From the NCBI GenBank assembly GCA_031276435.1, contig JAISNB010000219.1, forward strand, positions 1 to 10,776: a DNA stretch of 10,776 nucleotides, read 5' to 3'. This document shows, one piece after another, positions 8,363 through 10,776 of this stretch (within the stretch, counting starts at the first letter, position 1; every line of letters starts with the position of its first letter). A program made the translations under genes and the position numbers. The notes under the pieces were generated by a model, which saw only the letters and a list, made by a program, of their open reading frames with translations, was not told where the DNA came from and made no database searches. Source of the DNA: Burkholderiaceae bacterium. GTDB lineage: Bacteria; Pseudomonadota; Gammaproteobacteria; Burkholderiales; Burkholderiaceae_C.

Positions 8363-9811
8363 ATGCCCCGGTTCGACATACTTGGTCATTCGTGGCTGAC
8401 ATGGCTGGGCTGGGTGTGGGCTGGCTACGCCATCGTGCTGGCGGTGTGGATCGTGCTGCAAAAACGCTCGCCCGTGGCCACGCTGTCGTGGATCATGCTG
8501 CTGACGCTGATGCCCGTCATCGGCCTGGCCGTGTATGCCTACTTTGGCCCGCACCGCATCAAGCGCGCCCGCCTGAAACGCTGGCACAGCCAAGCCATGC
8601 TGCTGACCCGGCAAGAACTCCAGCGGCTGCGCGCCGACCCCTCGGCAGCGCCCGAGTGGGCCATCCAGCACGCGCGGCTGATCGAAAACTGCTGCGGCCT
8701 GCGCCTGTCGAGCTGCGAAAGCATCGACATCCTGCCCAGCGGCGGCGCCACGCTGGACGCGCTGTTGCAGGCCATTGACGCGGCGCAAAAACACATCCAC
8801 CTCGAATACTACATTTTCAGCCTCGACACCACGGGCCGTGCCCTGCTGCAAGCACTGACCGCCAAGGCCGCGCGGGGCGTGGTGGTGCGCCTGCTGGTGG
8901 ACGCCATCGGCTCGCCGCGCATGGCCAGCCGCCGCGGCGCGCCCGAACTGAAAGCCTTTCGCGACGCGGGCGGGCATTTCGCCGTATTCCACCCGGCGCG
9001 GCTGGATCGCTTCAGGCCCCTGGTCAATCTGCGCACGCACCGCAAAATCGTGGTGTGCGACGGGCACGTGGGCTTTCTGGGCGGCATCAACATCACCGAC
9101 GACGAAAACGAGCGCGTCACCCCCGAGCGCGCCTACCGCGACACCCATCTGCGCCTGGCCGGTGGCGCGGTGCGCTGGTTGCAATACCTGTTCTTGCAGG
9201 ACTGGCACTACGCCACCAACAGCGCGCTACCGGCGGACGACATGCTGCCGCCGGGACTGGCCCAGGGCAGCCGCCCGGTGCAAATCGTCGCCTCCGGCCC
9301 GGACACGGATGGCGAGGCCATCCACCGCGCCGTCATCGACGCCATCGGCATGGCGCGCCATCGCCTCTTGCTGGCCACGCCCTACTTCGTGCCCACCGAG
9401 GCCGCGCTGGCCGCGCTCACCAACGCAGCGCTGCGCGGCGTGCAAGTCAAAATCATGGTGCCCGCCATGAGCGACTCGCGCCTGGTCACCGCGGCGGCGC
9501 GCTCGTACTTCGACGAACTGCAAAAAGCCGGCATCCTGATCTTTGAATACCAGGGCCACATGTTCCACACCAAAACGCTGCTTGCAGACGACCACTACGG
9601 CATGGTGGGCAGCGCCAACTTCGACAACCGCAGCTTTCGCCTCAACTTCGAGGTGGCTGCCATCGTGCTCGATCAGGCCTTCAACCAGCAGCTTGCGCAA
9701 ATGTTCGAGCACGACCTGTCCTCCTGCCGCCTGGCGCCCATCGACCGCAAACTGCCCGCGCACCAGAAACTGTTCGAAGCCGTCGCCCGGCTCTTCTCGC
9801 CCCTGCTGTAG
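8363..9811 (+). CDS. cls: Cardiolipin synthase, phospholipase D superfamily
   Basis: Predicted 482-residue inner membrane enzyme that makes cardiolipin from phosphatidylglycerol. Two N-terminal hydrophobic segments (about 13-32 and 40-61) anchor it, as in ClsA-type enzymes, followed by a basic stretch. Two intact HKD motifs are present: the first has H226, K228 and D233 in HRKIVVCDGHVGFLGG, the second has H402, K404 and D409 in HTKTLLADDHYGMVGSANFD. ATPYFVP (338-344) is another conserved block. Both catalytic halves look functional. The first ATG of the ORF is used; no clear Shine-Dalgarno sequence precedes it. It is codirectional with the yffB-like gene and accA, putting two membrane-lipid genes side by side. 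The second substrate cannot be read from sequence, and which Cls subtype applies is uncertain. Confidence 0.93.
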   Translation: MPRFDILGHSWLTWLGWVWAGYAIVLAVWIVLQKRSPVATLSWIMLLTLMPVIGLAVYAYFGPHRIKRARLKRWHSQAMLLTRQELQRLRADPSAAPEWAIQHARLIENCCGLRLSSCESIDILPSGGATLDALLQAIDAAQKHIHLEYYIFSLDTTGRALLQALTAKAARGVVVRLLVDAIGSPRMASRRGAPELKAFRDAGGHFAVFHPARLDRFRPLVNLRTHRKIVVCDGHVGFLGGINITDDENERVTPERAYRDTHLRLAGGAVRWLQYLFLQDWHYATNSALPADDMLPPGLAQGSRPVQIVASGPDTDGEAIHRAVIDAIGMARHRLLLATPYFVPTEAALAALTNAALRGVQVKIMVPAMSDSRLVTAAARSYFDELQKAGILIFEYQGHMFHTKTLLADDHYGMVGSANFDNRSFRLNFEVAAIVLDQAFNQQLAQMFEHDLSSCRLAPIDRKLPAHQKLFEAVARLFSPLL

Positions 9812-9864
9812 CACGCGCCCCTGGCCCTGCCGCCGCCCGGTCGCACCACCGCGCCAGCGCGCAT

Positions 9865-9879
9865 CCGGTAACATACCGG
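9865..9879 (+). repeat. Small perfect inverted repeat upstream of accA
   Basis: CCGGT (9865-9869) and ACCGG (9875-9879) flank AACAT, about 26 bp before the accA start. TAACAT (9869-9874) inside it is a possible weak -10 hexamer, but no good -35 is found at the right distance. It could be a small operator, a 5' leader hairpin or chance. Confidence 0.3.
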
Positions 9880-9892
9880 CTATCCGAAATTC

Positions 9893-9898
9893 AAGGAG
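9893..9898 (+). promoter_or_regulatory. Strong Shine-Dalgarno sequence for the accA TTG start
   Basis: AAGGAG lies six bases before the TTG at 9905-9907. It is the strongest ribosome binding site seen in the window and settles the unusual start codon, since no in-frame ATG lies nearby in a position that would keep the conserved N-terminus. Confidence 0.85.
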
Positions 9899-9904
9899 CG
9901 GCGA

Positions 9905-10776
9905 TTGGCCAAACGAACATTTCTGGATTTCGAGGCACCCATCGCGGAACTCGAAAACAAGATTGAAGAACTGCGTTACGTGCAGTCTGAAAGCGCGGTC
10001 GACATCACCGAAGAAATCGACCGGCTCGACAAGAAAAGCCTGCAACTGACCAAGGACATCTACGCGCAACTGAACCCCTGGCAAATCACCAAGATCGCGC
10101 GCCACCCCGAACGTCCCTACACCCTGGACTACATCGGCGGCCTGTTCACCGACTTCGTGGAACTGCACGGCGACCGGCACTTTGCCGACGACCTGAGCAT
10201 CGTCGGCGGACTGGCCCGCTTCAACGGCACGGCCTGCATGGTCCTAGGCCACCAGAAAGGCCGCGACACCAAAGAGCGCGCGGCGCGCAACTTTGGCATG
10301 ACACGCCCCGAGGGCTACCGCAAAGCCTTGCGGCTGATGAAAACGGCTGAAAAATTCGGACTGCCCGTCTTCACCTTTGTGGACACGCCCGGCGCCTTCC
10401 CCGGCATCGACGCCGAAGAACGCGGCCAAAGCGAAGCCATTGGCCGCAACATCTTCGAAATGGCGCAACTCGAAGTGCCCATCGTCACCACCATCATTGG
10501 CGAAGGCGGCTCCGGCGGCGCGCTGGCCATCTCGGTGGCCGACCAGGTGCTGATGCTGCAATACTCCGTCTACTCGGTCATCAGCCCCGAAGGCTGCGCC
10601 TCGATCCTCTGGAAAACCAGCGACAAGGCGCAGGAAGCCGCCGAAGCCCTGGGCATCACCGCGCACCGCCTCAAGGCCCTGGGCATGGTCGACAAAATCG
10701 TCAACGAACCCGTGGGCGGCGCCCACCGCGACCCCAGGCAAATGATCGCCTTTCTCAAACGCGCGCTGGCCGACGC
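9905..10776 (+). CDS. accA: Acetyl-CoA carboxylase carboxyltransferase subunit alpha (3' end outside window)
   Basis: Alpha subunit of the carboxyltransferase, which with AccD moves the carboxyl group from biotin on AccB to acetyl-CoA to make malonyl-CoA, the first step of fatty acid synthesis. 290 codons are visible of about 320 usual, so it is cut by the window edge and not broken. The N-terminal helical region (FLDFEAPIAELENKIEEL, residues 6-23) and the crotonase-like core with RHPERPYTLDYI (66-77), GHQKGRDTKE (115-124), GYRKALRLMK (137-146), FVDTPGAFPG (158-167) and IGEGGSGGALA (198-208) are all intact. The start is TTG at 9905, giving MAKRTFLDFE, supported by AAGGAG six bases upstream. 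accD is not in the window. It lies 93 bp after cls, which may be too far for tight coupling, so it may have its own promoter. Confidence 0.97.
   Translation, partial: MAKRTFLDFEAPIAELENKIEELRYVQSESAVDITEEIDRLDKKSLQLTKDIYAQLNPWQITKIARHPERPYTLDYIGGLFTDFVELHGDRHFADDLSIVGGLARFNGTACMVLGHQKGRDTKERAARNFGMTRPEGYRKALRLMKTAEKFGLPVFTFVDTPGAFPGIDAEERGQSEAIGRNIFEMAQLEVPIVTTIIGEGGSGGALAISVADQVLMLQYSVYSVISPEGCASILWKTSDKAQEAAEALGITAHRLKALGMVDKIVNEPVGGAHRDPRQMIAFLKRALAD

Noticed and set aside
8330..9208. 292-codon minus-strand frame opposite cls
   Set aside because: The cls frame has both HKD motifs intact. The opposite product is a compositional shadow rich in Gln, Ala and Gly.
9812..9864. Rho-independent terminator after cls
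   Set aside because: The stretch is GC-rich with short possible stems, but no T-run follows any of them.
9227..10180. Minus-strand frame spanning the cls end and accA start
   Set aside because: It overlaps two well supported genes on the other strand and has no recognisable domain.

Overview
This window looks like a chromosomal housekeeping region of a GC-rich betaproteobacterium of the order Burkholderiales, most likely Comamonadaceae. The evidence is the consecutive order folC, dedD-like, cvpA, purF, metZ, which I recall as typical of Burkholderiales, together with the sequence style of the GluRS, PurF and AccA proteins. No species call is possible from sequence alone. There are no CRISPR arrays, transposases, phage genes or integrases.

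Two blocks diverge from a short gap at about 7867-7950. The minus-strand block runs leftward as folC (folylpolyglutamate/dihydrofolate synthase), a SPOR-domain DedD-like membrane protein, cvpA, purF (first committed step of purine synthesis), metZ (O-succinylhomoserine sulfhydrylase), an unrecognised 201-residue protein, gltX (glutamyl-tRNA synthetase), tRNA-Ala(GGC) and tRNA-Glu(TTC). Spacing is tight throughout (13 to about 100 bp). Long co-transcribed stretches are therefore likely, with a probable internal tRNA promoter inside the end of gltX.

The plus-strand block runs rightward as a YffB/ArsC-like thioredoxin-fold protein, a two-HKD cardiolipin synthase and accA (alpha subunit of the acetyl-CoA carboxylase carboxyltransferase). 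accA starts with TTG behind a strong Shine-Dalgarno sequence and runs off the right edge.

Functionally the window links one-carbon/folate, purine and methionine metabolism on the left arm, tRNA-Glu and its charging enzyme at the far left, and membrane lipid synthesis (fatty acid initiation, cardiolipin) on the right arm. The one element that does not fit is the unrecognised gene at 1675-2280. It is clearly lower in GC than its neighbours and sits between metZ and gltX, so it is the best candidate for recently acquired or uncharacterised function. I found no convincing evidence of an elaborate new system. The remaining observations concern gene starts, a lost zinc site and gene order.
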